Source: an uncultured Chromatiaceae bacterium (GTDB lineage Bacteria; Pseudomonadota; Gammaproteobacteria; Chromatiales; Chromatiaceae). Taken from it: DNA of 45,376 nt. The DNA lies in the NCBI GenBank assembly GCA_937923175.1, contig CALALB010000041.1, positions 1-45,376 on the forward strand, read 5' to 3'. Under the pieces are notes generated by a model. It made no database searches. It was not told the DNA's origin and worked only from the letters and a program-made list of their open reading frames with translations. Each line of letters begins with the position of its first letter. Position 1 is the stretch's first letter. This document shows, piece after piece, positions 35,135 to 43,075 of this stretch. A program made the translations under genes and the position numbers.

Positions 35135-35676
35135 CTGGCCAGATCCAGCGCCATGCGGTTGAGCAGGTCGTATTCGGCCTGCAAGGACGCCCGCTGTTGT
35201 TCGAGCTGGGCACGCCGCAGATCGGCCTCTGAGTCTCCAATGCCGCTGCCCTCCAGTGCATCCAGATCCGATTGCAGCCGCGCCGACTGGTTCTGGAGCT
35301 GCGCAACCCGTATGCGCAGTGTCTGAACCCGCTGATCGTTGCGGTTGGCAGCGGCCGAGAGGCTGTTGACCCGCTGATTCAGGGCGGCGATGTCGCGGTT
35401 CATCCGACGCACGCGCGCCCGCTCGGCGGCAACCTGCTGTTTCCGCTTGGCCTTGGTGGTCTCCAGATCACCGCGCTCGGTCTCCAACTCGGCCTGAACC
35501 TGACGCAGGACCGCCAGACGATCCTCGCGTTCTTGGATGCGCGCGTCATAGGCGCCCGTGCTTAAGCCCTTGATGCCGCCCGCCAGTCCGCCTGCGCGCG
35601 GATCTGTAGATACCGAGGCACAGCCTCCCAGCCAGAGGGCGATGAGTGCCATCGACCAACCCATGGACGGCTTCAT
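35131..35676 (-). CDS. Coiled-coil outer-membrane lipoprotein
   Basis: A 181-residue lipoprotein. The lipobox LWLGGCAS places the lipidated cysteine at 19, with Ala at +2, so outer-membrane sorting is expected. After a short Gly-rich segment (AGGLAGGIKGLSTGA) nearly all of 45-181 is a heptad-like coiled coil rich in Glu, Arg, Gln and Leu (RLAVLRQVQAELETERGDLE, RVQTLRIRVAQLQNQSARLQ). There is no enzyme motif. It overlaps both neighbours at ATGA junctions. Together with the next lipoprotein it could form a helical bundle or tether between the outer membrane and the ABC/SUMF complex. No family name recognised. Confidence 0.82.
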   Translation of the reverse strand: MKPSMGWSMALIALWLGGCASVSTDPRAGGLAGGIKGLSTGAYDARIQEREDRLAVLRQVQAELETERGDLETTKAKRKQQVAAERARVRRMNRDIAALNQRVNSLSAAANRNDQRVQTLRIRVAQLQNQSARLQSDLDALEGSGIGDSEADLRRAQLEQQRASLQAEYDLLNRMALDLAR

Positions 35677-36326
35677 ACCGACAACCTCGGATCGATCTGG
35701 GCGAGCTGGGTGTTGTTGCTGCGCAGGGTCTCGATGTTGCCTTGCAGGGTCTGGACCTCGCGTTCGAGCTTGCGGATATAGGGATCGTTCGCCGGGCGCG
35801 TCTTGCGCTCCTCAGCCAGGATCTGCAACTGGACCTTCTGCTCCTGGACCAGGGTCTGTTCGAGCCTCTTGCTGCCGGCGATCTTCTCCTGCAGGGCATT
35901 GCGCTTACTCGCCAGCGCCTGTTTCTGGATGGCGCCGGATTTGTACTGGGCCTGCAAGCGCCTGGATTCACGATCGAGACTGGCGATCTCGCGGCGCAGC
36001 TTGTCGTTGTAAGCGAGCGTGGTGCGGTTGAACTCGGCCACGCGGGCGATCTGCGCATTCAGGAAGTCCTCGGTCGTGGCATAGGCCTTTTTGCGCTTGG
36101 CGATCTCGTTTCCGACCACGAAGCCGGCGCCGCCGCCGATCAGTGCGCCGACGGCGGCACCCTGTTCTTTGTCGATGGCATAACCGATGAGCGCGCCGAT
36201 CAAGGCGCCGGCTGCCGCGCCCTCGGCCTGGGTGCGTTGTTGGTCGTCCTGGATATTGGCGCAGCCCGTCATCAGTACGGCGCTCAGCAGCCAGGTCAGG
36301 CTCGGTCTGGAGGTCAAGCGGATCAT
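35673..36326 (-). CDS. Glycine-zipper outer-membrane lipoprotein in the TagQ position
   Basis: A 217-residue lipoprotein with lipobox VLMTGCAN (Cys22, Ala at +2). Residues 33-76 are a glycine-zipper double span (GAAAGALIGALIGYAID and GAAVGALIGGGAGFVVGNEI), then a long coiled coil (about 80-210). In the Pseudomonas H1-T6SS regulatory set, TagQ is an outer-membrane lipoprotein that acts with TagR, TagS and TagT; this gene directly follows the TagR-like gene, so an equivalent role is inferred from position rather than from sequence I can align. I prefer ATG 36326, preceded by AAGGACAT, over the ATG at 36350 that overlaps the tagR-like stop. Confidence 0.8.
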   Translation of the reverse strand: MIRLTSRPSLTWLLSAVLMTGCANIQDDQQRTQAEGAAAGALIGALIGYAIDKEQGAAVGALIGGGAGFVVGNEIAKRKKAYATTEDFLNAQIARVAEFNRTTLAYNDKLRREIASLDRESRRLQAQYKSGAIQKQALASKRNALQEKIAGSKRLEQTLVQEQKVQLQILAEERKTRPANDPYIRKLEREVQTLQGNIETLRSNNTQLAQIDPRLSV

Positions 36327-36346
36327 GGTTGGATGTCCTTGAGTGG

Positions 36347-38059
36347 TCATGGGTGGGATTCAGGCGCCTGGTCTTGGAAATCCTGGAAACGTCGACGGAA
36401 GTCCTCCAGCCAGCGTTCGGGTTCGGCCCGGCGTCGTTCGGCGAATTCCTCGAGATGGACAGCGAGCAGTTCCATCACCGCGCGCTCGCGCACCGGCAGG
36501 TCGCGTTCGCCCAAAGCCGCGAAGGCCTGGGCGATATAGTCCGGCTCGTACTCGCCGAGCTTGGCGATCTTGTCGCGATAGCCCTGCACCTGTTCGCGCG
36601 CGGCGGTCTCGAGCTCTCGGATCGAACGCTCGACCGCCTCGACCTGATCCTGATAGCGGGTCGAGAGTTCGGCGAGTGTCCGAGCCGATTCCAGGGTGGC
36701 GGCCAGACGCTCCAGACGGGACAGATAGACGCTGAGATTGACGCCGTTGCGCGCCGCGTCCTGGGCGAGACTGCGGGCGCTCTCGCGCTGGGCCAGCTCG
36801 AGGCGCTCGCGCGCCCGATCCATGTAGATCTGAACCCTTTGTAGGGGCTCACGCAGTGCGGGGTTGTCGGCCATCAGCCGTTCGATGATGGGATCGACGG
36901 TCCCAAGCTGCCCACTGGCCTGGGCGACCAGGTTGTCGAGCGTGCGCCCGACCGGCATCGCGCGGCGCGTCTCGTTACGGTAGGCGAGATACTCATCCTC
37001 CAGCGCCTTGCGCTGCGCGGTCGTCAGAACCACGTTCGAGCCGATCGCCAGACGCGCGCCCGTATTGTATGAACGCCGTTCCTCGATCCGCCGTTCGTCT
37101 GGTTTCCAGGCATAGACATCGAATTCGGCGCGCAGTGAACTGCGCAACTCGGCGGGTGGTGTCGAGACGCTCCCGCCGCGTACCGCCACGCCGCCCGGCT
37201 TGCCCTGCCAGATCTCGGGGCGAAAGATGCCCGTGGTCATCTCCTGCGCATTGCCGATGAGATCATGGAGCCCCAGCCCATTGGGTTGGCGCAGACCGAT
37301 CGGGCGCAACTGATGCTTGGCATTGCCCAGATGCCAGGCATATTCGTCGATACGAGCGGCAGCGAAGGGCAGGCGATCGTCGAAGGTGCCGGCTGCGAGT
37401 GCCGGCTGGCCACCGCGGGTGGCGTACTCCAGCTCCTCCTCGGTCGGCAGGCGGATGAAACCGGGAACGCCCTCCTCGGTCGGCAGCCGGGCCATACGCT
37501 CGGGATGGGCGGGGTCAAACAGCCATTGATTGAGCGCGCGGATGAAATCCTGGATATCCTGATAGCTGACTGAGGCCAGGGGGCGCATCAGGGCCTCGCG
37601 CCTGGCGCGTCCCTCCAGGGTCGGGAGCTTCTGATCCTCGGGATCGGCGCTCACTGCCAGTAGGCGCTCCAGACCCATGACGGCGATGTATTGCCCGCGC
37701 GTCAGCTCGTATTTGCCCAGCCAGATCTCCCAGCCGGTACCGTCGCCGCTCGGGAATGAGCCGCTGATCTGGATGCGTTGCAGTCCCTCGAAGATCCCCC
37801 CGCTCGCATCGCCGATCTGGATGACGCGTTGTGGATCGCCCCAGAAACTGGGGCCCAGCACGGCGATGCGTCGGAAGACGAGTTGGGATCCATTGGGCAG
37901 GTCGATGACGACATCGCCCTCGGCCGGCTTGGGATTGTCGGGTGTGGGCGGCGGCGGTTCGGCCAAGACCTGACTGGCGATCAGGCACAGACCCAACCAG
38001 AACCCCAGCCATCGGGAGAGCGGCCATATCGCCTGGAGCGGGCGGTATTCAATCGACAC
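36347..38059 (-). CDS. tagR: TagR-like periplasmic SUMF/FGE-fold protein, catalytically degenerate
   Basis: A 570-residue exported protein with signal peptide (1-33, FWLGLCLIASQVLAE). The FGE-sulfatase-type domain (about 50-330) shows WLGKYELTRGQYIAVMG, FIRLPTEEELEYATRGG, GLGLHDLIGNAQEMTTG and AVRGGSVSTPP. The mature protein has no cysteine, so the copper/cysteine chemistry of formylglycine-generating enzymes is impossible. In P. aeruginosa TagR is likewise a periplasmic SUMF-fold protein that promotes activation of the kinase PpkA through its periplasmic part. A C-terminal helical region (about 340-570) extends it. GTG start at 38059 overlaps the permease gene by 11 bases; the stop overlaps an ATG of the lipoprotein gene. 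Confidence 0.88.
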   Translation of the reverse strand: MSIEYRPLQAIWPLSRWLGFWLGLCLIASQVLAEPPPPTPDNPKPAEGDVVIDLPNGSQLVFRRIAVLGPSFWGDPQRVIQIGDASGGIFEGLQRIQISGSFPSGDGTGWEIWLGKYELTRGQYIAVMGLERLLAVSADPEDQKLPTLEGRARREALMRPLASVSYQDIQDFIRALNQWLFDPAHPERMARLPTEEGVPGFIRLPTEEELEYATRGGQPALAAGTFDDRLPFAAARIDEYAWHLGNAKHQLRPIGLRQPNGLGLHDLIGNAQEMTTGIFRPEIWQGKPGGVAVRGGSVSTPPAELRSSLRAEFDVYAWKPDERRIEERRSYNTGARLAIGSNVVLTTAQRKALEDEYLAYRNETRRAMPVGRTLDNLVAQASGQLGTVDPIIERLMADNPALREPLQRVQIYMDRARERLELAQRESARSLAQDAARNGVNLSVYLSRLERLAATLESARTLAELSTRYQDQVEAVERSIRELETAAREQVQGYRDKIAKLGEYEPDYIAQAFAALGERDLPVRERAVMELLAVHLEEFAERRRAEPERWLEDFRRRFQDFQDQAPESHP

Positions 38060-39947
38060 GGATCACCTCCGCTGGATCGATGTGGGTCGCATGCCAGGCG
38101 GCGACCAGCGCGGCTAGACAGGCCAACAGCAGGGTGATCAGGACAATGGGCGCGATCAGCGAGGCAGGCAGGGCGCAGAAGCGCTCGTCTGGTGCCAGCT
38201 CGTTGGCGAAGCTGCGATTGATGACCGCGGCGAGCGCGCCATAGACAGCGAGGCTGAGCGCCAGACTCAGGGCCGCGATCATGAGTCCCTCGACGATCGG
38301 GAAGAAGGCCCCATGCGCGCGCGACAGCCCGAGCAGCCGGATGATGCCGAGTTCGGCGCGCAGGCGATCGACGGCGGCATAGAGACTGGCGACCAGCACC
38401 GCCGTTCCGCCGCCCAACCCCAGCAGGGCGATCAGCCAGAACAGGCGTGTCGCCCCGGTATCGAGCACCTGGATGCGTTCGATGGCCTCGAGCGCGGCCT
38501 CGACCTCCAGACCCTGCTCGCGCAGACGCCGATAGAGTCGCGGCACGTCGTCGAGGCTGGCGGCATAGAGTCGGAATCCCCGATAGCCGGCGCGCTGCAT
38601 CTCGAAGCGTCCGCTCGATGCAACATAGGTCACCGCCCGATCCCGAGCCGTGCGCAGGATACCGAGCAATTCGATCGGCACCAGCGGCTGGTCCAAAGGA
38701 CTCGGACCCAGGGGGCGCAGGACGAAGGACAGCTCGGCGCGTCCCGGACTCGTGACCTTGAGGCCGCCATCTGCCTCACGGGGTGCGGCATCCAGGGTGG
38801 AGTCCGAGTCCGAATCCATGTCCGAACCGGTATTCGCCGCTGTGTCGGTCGGCCAGAGCGCGGAGGTCAGTTCCTCGACCCGTTCCCGGCGCACCTGGAA
38901 GCCGCCCCAGGGCACGGGCGGCAGATCAAGCCGCGCGGCTTGAGCATCATCCACCGAGAGTCCAACCGGATGCCACCGCCGTCCATCCGCACCGATCAGT
39001 TCAAGCTCGCGCACATAGGGCAGTATGAGCGGCTCGCGACCGCGCAGCTTGGACTGGATCGCGCGGATGTTGGACTCGGTGATCGGCGCGTTGGGCGTGC
39101 TCAGGTCGTAGGCATAGAGCCGTTCCGGAATCGGCAGGCCCAGCAATGACTCGGCCTGATCGCGCGTGATGACATCGATCCGCGCAAATCCAGTCTGGAT
39201 GATGGCCCCGGTGCGCACGATCGGCGCCAGCGGTTCGTCGAGCAGCAGCACCACGCCGTCGAAGGTTGGATAGGGATCGGGCGTCTCGCCGGGCCAACTG
39301 CGGTGTGCGGCGGCATGGCCTTCCTTGTAGGACTCGACGTCGAGTACGAACGCCAGCGGCGCATAGATCCGGGTCAGGGTGCCAGCCTCGATCGGCAGGA
39401 CGCCGACCACCTTCAGCTCAGCCTGGACGTTCTCGGAGCGCCCACTACGGGTGCGACTGACCCGAACGCCGAGCCGGTCGCCGACCGCTACCCCGCTGAG
39501 CCGCGCCGCCTCGGCGGTGAGAACCACCTCGTCTTCACCCGGTACGGGCACACCGTTTTCGAGCAGGAAGGGATCGCCGGCTGCAGTCGGGATCAAATCG
39601 AACAGGCGCGTCGTTCCATCGGATTGCACCACCTGCACCACCGAGGACAAGGGCAGGATGGTCGGCGTCAGAAAGGCCACGCCCGGCCAGGCGGCGACCT
39701 GGGCGAACCAGTCCTCGGAATAGGGCTGGGTCTGGGTCGGACGCAGTTCGCGATAGACCGGATCCTCGACCAGCCGTTCGCGCAGGGTCTCGATGGTGCC
39801 ATGCTTGAGACCGAGCAGCACCAGGAGCGGTGCGATGACGGCGGTCAGGGCGATGACCAGACAGAGGGTGAGGATCCAATCGTGACGCAGATGGGCCGCT
39901 GCCAGGGCCGACACCACAGATGCGTGCCCTGGGCGATGGGTCTTCAT
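38049..39947 (-). CDS. tagS: TagS-like ABC permease (FtsX/MacB fold)
   Basis: A 632-residue inner-membrane protein with FtsX/MacB topology: one N-terminal helix (about 22-46, LTLCLVIALTAVIAPLLVLL), a very large periplasmic domain (about 50-500), and three C-terminal helices (about 507-531, 553-580, 597-618). The periplasmic part contains MacB-like LTAEAARLSGVAVGDRLGVR. Such permeases transmit ATP-driven motion across the membrane rather than transport small solutes, as with FtsEX, LolCDE and TagST. It starts at an ATGA overlap with the ATPase gene and overlaps the tagR-like gene. An Asp/Ser-rich linker (SDMDSDSDSTLD) near residue 375 is unusual. Confidence 0.9.
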   Translation of the reverse strand: MKTHRPGHASVVSALAAAHLRHDWILTLCLVIALTAVIAPLLVLLGLKHGTIETLRERLVEDPVYRELRPTQTQPYSEDWFAQVAAWPGVAFLTPTILPLSSVVQVVQSDGTTRLFDLIPTAAGDPFLLENGVPVPGEDEVVLTAEAARLSGVAVGDRLGVRVSRTRSGRSENVQAELKVVGVLPIEAGTLTRIYAPLAFVLDVESYKEGHAAAHRSWPGETPDPYPTFDGVVLLLDEPLAPIVRTGAIIQTGFARIDVITRDQAESLLGLPIPERLYAYDLSTPNAPITESNIRAIQSKLRGREPLILPYVRELELIGADGRRWHPVGLSVDDAQAARLDLPPVPWGGFQVRRERVEELTSALWPTDTAANTGSDMDSDSDSTLDAAPREADGGLKVTSPGRAELSFVLRPLGPSPLDQPLVPIELLGILRTARDRAVTYVASSGRFEMQRAGYRGFRLYAASLDDVPRLYRRLREQGLEVEAALEAIERIQVLDTGATRLFWLIALLGLGGGTAVLVASLYAAVDRLRAELGIIRLLGLSRAHGAFFPIVEGLMIAALSLALSLAVYGALAAVINRSFANELAPDERFCALPASLIAPIVLITLLLACLAALVAAWHATHIDPAEVIRVD

Positions 39948-40711
39948 CCCGAGACTCGCTTCCCATCATCCAGGGGGCGACAGGTCGAGCGCGTCTCGAA
40001 CTCCGAGAGGCGTTCGAGATCGAAGGCATAGACCCGGTCGATATGGCCGGCCAGCAGATCCAGATCATGGGTGACGATCACTAAGGCCAGGTGCTGCTGG
40101 CGCGCCAGCGCATTCATGTCGGCCAGGACGGCGCGCGCCCGCGGCTTGTCGAGTGCGGCCGTGGGTTCGTCGGCCAGCAGCAGACGCGGCCCGTGGGCGA
40201 TGGCACGCAGGATCGCGACCCGCTGGCGCTGTCCGATCGAAAGTGCCTGCGGCTTGCGATCCAGACACTCGGCCACGCCGAGCCGCTCGGCCAGCGCCTC
40301 CAGTTCGCGATCCGCGAGGTTAACCCCCTTGATGCGACAGGGCAGACGGATGTTGTCGCGCACGCTCAGGAACGAGAGCAGTCCGCCCGTTTGCGGGATA
40401 TAACCGAGCGCCTCGCGCCGCAATGCCGCCAGCGCGCCTTCGTCACCCCGTGACCAGAGCGCCGCCAGATCCTGCCCGGCGATCTCCCCGGCGAGGTGCA
40501 GGGTGAACCGCCCGGCCGAGGTGGGCGCGAGGATGAGGGCGATCAGATCCAGCAGCGTGCTCTTGCCGCAGCCGCTTGGCCCGATCAGGGCCACCACCTC
40601 GCCGGCGTCGACCCACAGCTCAGGCACCCGCAGTTCGAACCCGCCGTCGGCCTGACCGCGCCGCTTGACGATCGACTCCATCCGGACCATCGCAGTCTGT
40701 CCGTCGCCCAT
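39944..40711 (-). CDS. tagT: TagT-like ABC ATPase (LolD/FtsE/MacB type)
   Basis: A 255-residue nucleotide-binding subunit. Walker A is GPSGCGKST (residues 44-52), the signature is LSIGQRQRVAIL (LSIGQ in place of LSGGQ), Walker B is RLLLADEPT, and the switch histidine is in VIVTHD. The Q-loop is near YIPQTGGLLSF. It pairs with the coupled TagS-like permease. I chose ATG 40711; a TTG at 40717 and ATGs at 40690 and 40681 are also in frame. It lies 13 bases after the stop of the vWA gene and overlaps the permease start as ATGA. Confidence 0.92.
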   Translation of the reverse strand: MGDGQTAMVRMESIVKRRGQADGGFELRVPELWVDAGEVVALIGPSGCGKSTLLDLIALILAPTSAGRFTLHLAGEIAGQDLAALWSRGDEGALAALRREALGYIPQTGGLLSFLSVRDNIRLPCRIKGVNLADRELEALAERLGVAECLDRKPQALSIGQRQRVAILRAIAHGPRLLLADEPTAALDKPRARAVLADMNALARQQHLALVIVTHDLDLLAGHIDRVYAFDLERLSEFETRSTCRPLDDGKRVSG

Positions 40712-40724
40712 CTTCAACGACCGC

Positions 40725-42431
40725 TCAGGGCAGATAGTCGATGTGCAGCGGATAGACCATGTCGCTGTCGGTATCCGTATCGTTGAGCCTGAACCAGGCG
40801 TCGACCTGATCGTTGATGGCGCGATACTGTTCGAGCTTGGCCAGGATATTCCATTCCAACTGAGCGCGCTGCTCGGCGGTCATGCTCGCAAACATCTCGT
40901 CGGTCAGGGCCAGCACATCGCTGCGATAGGGCAGAGACTGGATAAAGGCCGGCAACAATCCGGTATCGGCCAGACGCTGGGCCTGCGCCAGATCATCCGG
41001 ACGTTTCATCGCCTGACTCGAGACGCTTTGCAGCGATTCGAGGAACTGCGCCTGGGTCACCTCGGCGCGCATCAGCGCCTGCATCACGCTGTCGAGCGCC
41101 TGGGCGAGCGAACTCAACTGCTCGCGCGTGACCAGCACCCGGACCTCGAGCGCGCGATCGGCCGGGTTGATCAGATCGCGATCGAGCGCCCAGGCGACGA
41201 TGTCCTTGGGCGGGTTGGCCGACTGGCCGATGTACTCGATCAGGGCCGCCCGCCAGATGTTGGCAACCGAACTCAAGACCTCGGCGGTCTCAGCTGGAGA
41301 CGTGCCCGGTACAGTCGCAGACGTCGGTGCAACCGGAGCCTTGGTCGCCAGCGTGCGTTCGAGTTCGGCATTGATGCTGGCGGTCACTCGGTCGACCAAC
41401 AGCCGATAGGCCTCTTCCTGCGACGTATCGACCTGTTCCAGCGCCTGTTGCGACGGATTGCCGCGGATGCGCGCCAGGGTGCCGAACTGCTTGAGTGCAC
41501 GCGGAAAATCCTCGGCCGCCTTGGGGTTCTGCAGATGGATGGCTAGCAGATGGACATTGGCGTCATCGTATTCGCGCCTGAGATCGGTTTCGTCCTTGCG
41601 GGTCGAATTGTGCGGGTCGCCTTTGAGATGCGAGCTGGCATCCCCGATCAGGATGACGAACTTGATCGATTTCTCACGCCAGGGAGATTGGCGCAGGGCG
41701 GCATCCACACCGGCGAAGACGTCCTCGTCGTACCCCAGACTGCCGACCCTCGTTGCCTTGGCATCACGCGCCAGGATCTCAACCAGACGCTCGGCCGTAA
41801 CCAGGGTCGGCGTGTGATTGCGGGTGAGATAGTCGAGCGCGGGCACGGCCGCGAGCGAATCGCGATAGGTCACGAGACCGAAGCGGAAGCGATCCTGGGT
41901 GCGCTCGCTGAAATTGCGCGCCATCTTGGCCACCGCGTCGCGGGTCATGTCGATGAAGGGCTGCATGCTGCGCGTGGTGTCGATGACGAAGACGATATCG
42001 ACGGCGATGTCCGCGACCCCTTGGTCGACGGTGTCGCGTCCGGTCTGGGCCTGCTCGCGATACTCAGGCGTTTGCAGGGTATCGGGGCCGCGCGCGCCTG
42101 GAACGGCCGCGGCCAGTTGCAGCAGGCGGACATCGTCGCCATCGATCTGGGTCTGGGACCATTGCAGGATCGGCAGCATGTAGAAGTGGGTCATGATGTC
42201 GACGAAGCGCTTCGGTTCCAGACTGATGACGGCCGCGGGTGTTCCGCCGCGATCGATCTCGGCATAGAGCGTCTTGGCCTTGGCAGCCCGGTCCAGGTCG
42301 TCGACGATGGCCTGCAGCGTCTCGCGATCCTTGAACATGAGCACCGGATGACGCCCCTCGATCGGATCGCCTGGATGGGTAAAGGAGACCAGAAGCGCCT
42401 GACGCCACTCGAAGACATCCTTGGCCTGCAT
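40725..42431 (-). CDS. von Willebrand factor A protein, C-terminal part of a PpkA-like periplasmic region
   Basis: 568 residues resembling the vWA-bearing periplasmic half of T6SS kinase PpkA. Residues 1-100 (WRQALLVSFTHPGDPIEGRH, PVLMFKDRETLQAIVDDL) precede a vWA domain (about 143-345) with a metal site VFVIDTTRSMQPF (Asp151, Thr153, Ser155; a DxTxS variant) and KFVILIGDASSHLKGD. A helical C-terminus follows. It has no signal peptide of its own, yet its expected partners are periplasmic. The ATG directly follows the upstream gene's TGA in the same frame, so the two are probably one protein broken by a single stop. No kinase domain is encoded. The tagT-like gene follows 13 bases later. Confidence 0.82.
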   Translation of the reverse strand: MQAKDVFEWRQALLVSFTHPGDPIEGRHPVLMFKDRETLQAIVDDLDRAAKAKTLYAEIDRGGTPAAVISLEPKRFVDIMTHFYMLPILQWSQTQIDGDDVRLLQLAAAVPGARGPDTLQTPEYREQAQTGRDTVDQGVADIAVDIVFVIDTTRSMQPFIDMTRDAVAKMARNFSERTQDRFRFGLVTYRDSLAAVPALDYLTRNHTPTLVTAERLVEILARDAKATRVGSLGYDEDVFAGVDAALRQSPWREKSIKFVILIGDASSHLKGDPHNSTRKDETDLRREYDDANVHLLAIHLQNPKAAEDFPRALKQFGTLARIRGNPSQQALEQVDTSQEEAYRLLVDRVTASINAELERTLATKAPVAPTSATVPGTSPAETAEVLSSVANIWRAALIEYIGQSANPPKDIVAWALDRDLINPADRALEVRVLVTREQLSSLAQALDSVMQALMRAEVTQAQFLESLQSVSSQAMKRPDDLAQAQRLADTGLLPAFIQSLPYRSDVLALTDEMFASMTAEQRAQLEWNILAKLEQYRAINDQVDAWFRLNDTDTDSDMVYPLHIDYLP

Positions 42432-42866
42432 TCAGCCGTCTGCCTGGGCGCGGGTGCGCCCGACGCGATACCAGCCGCGCGGCTCGGCGCCCTCGCGTAG
42501 ATCGAGATCACGGCGTTCGAAGGCATACAGAGGCCGGAAGGCAGGGATGTTGGCCTGGACGAGCGCGCCCCCATCGGCGACCGGCTCCTGGTAGAGGTTC
42601 GAGAAGGGACGCGGCAGCACCCGCAGGGTCAATTGGGTCGCGGTCTCGATGCAGGGCGAGTCGCCCGGACAAGACACCCCATCGTCGCTCGGCGGCGCGG
42701 GCGAGGTCGAGGACGCCCCCGTGGTGTGGGCCGGATGTCCGTAGTCGCCCTCGAGATCGTCTAGATCAGCGCCTCCAGCTGATATCCACCAGATCCAGCT
42801 CATTATTAAGAGCATCAGGGGGTAAGCAGCCGTCCTCCAGGCTCTGCGGGTCGTTGTCCAGGCCAT
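42432..42866 (-). CDS. Membrane-anchored N-terminal part of the PpkA-like periplasmic protein
   Basis: 144 residues: a basic start, one hydrophobic segment (about 15-32, YPLMLLIMSWIWWISAGG) acting as anchor or signal, a Ser/Pro/Thr/Asp-rich linker (35-75), and an SH3-like start (LTLRVLPRPFSNLYQEP, RGWYRVGR) of the kind found between the membrane span and vWA domain of PpkA-type kinases. It ends ADG-stop, and the next codon begins MQAKDVFEWRQ. SH3-like domains commonly have GW at this place, so the TGA probably replaces TGG (Trp). First gene of the minus-strand block; the ribosome site is weak (AATGAG). No kinase domain lies upstream. Confidence 0.72.
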   Translation of the reverse strand: MAWTTTRRAWRTAAYPLMLLIMSWIWWISAGGADLDDLEGDYGHPAHTTGASSTSPAPPSDDGVSCPGDSPCIETATQLTLRVLPRPFSNLYQEPVADGGALVQANIPAFRPLYAFERRDLDLREGAEPRGWYRVGRTRAQADG

Positions 42867-43075
42867 ACAGTCTACTCATTACTAGAGAATCGACATTCAG
42901 GATTTTAGAACTCCCCCTTGCGAATGACCAGAAGAGGATGGGCGATGCTGGTACAGCTTTGCTGAGCAAGTCAGCTGGGAGGGTCGAGGTTTGAGCGCTC
43001 AGCCTGCGCAACAGGCCCAGGGCGTCCAACCGGGGTATAGTTTTCTTCTTGAACAGCCGTCTCTTGGATCTATCG
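42867..43075. other. Divergent intergenic region between the Tag-like operon and rlmI
   Basis: 209 bases between the first gene of the minus-strand block and rlmI. Promoters for both directions should be here, but I see no confident -35/-10 pair, operator palindrome or terminator. No kinase-like coding remnant was found on the minus strand. There is no integrase or tRNA that would explain how the block arrived. Confidence 0.4.
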
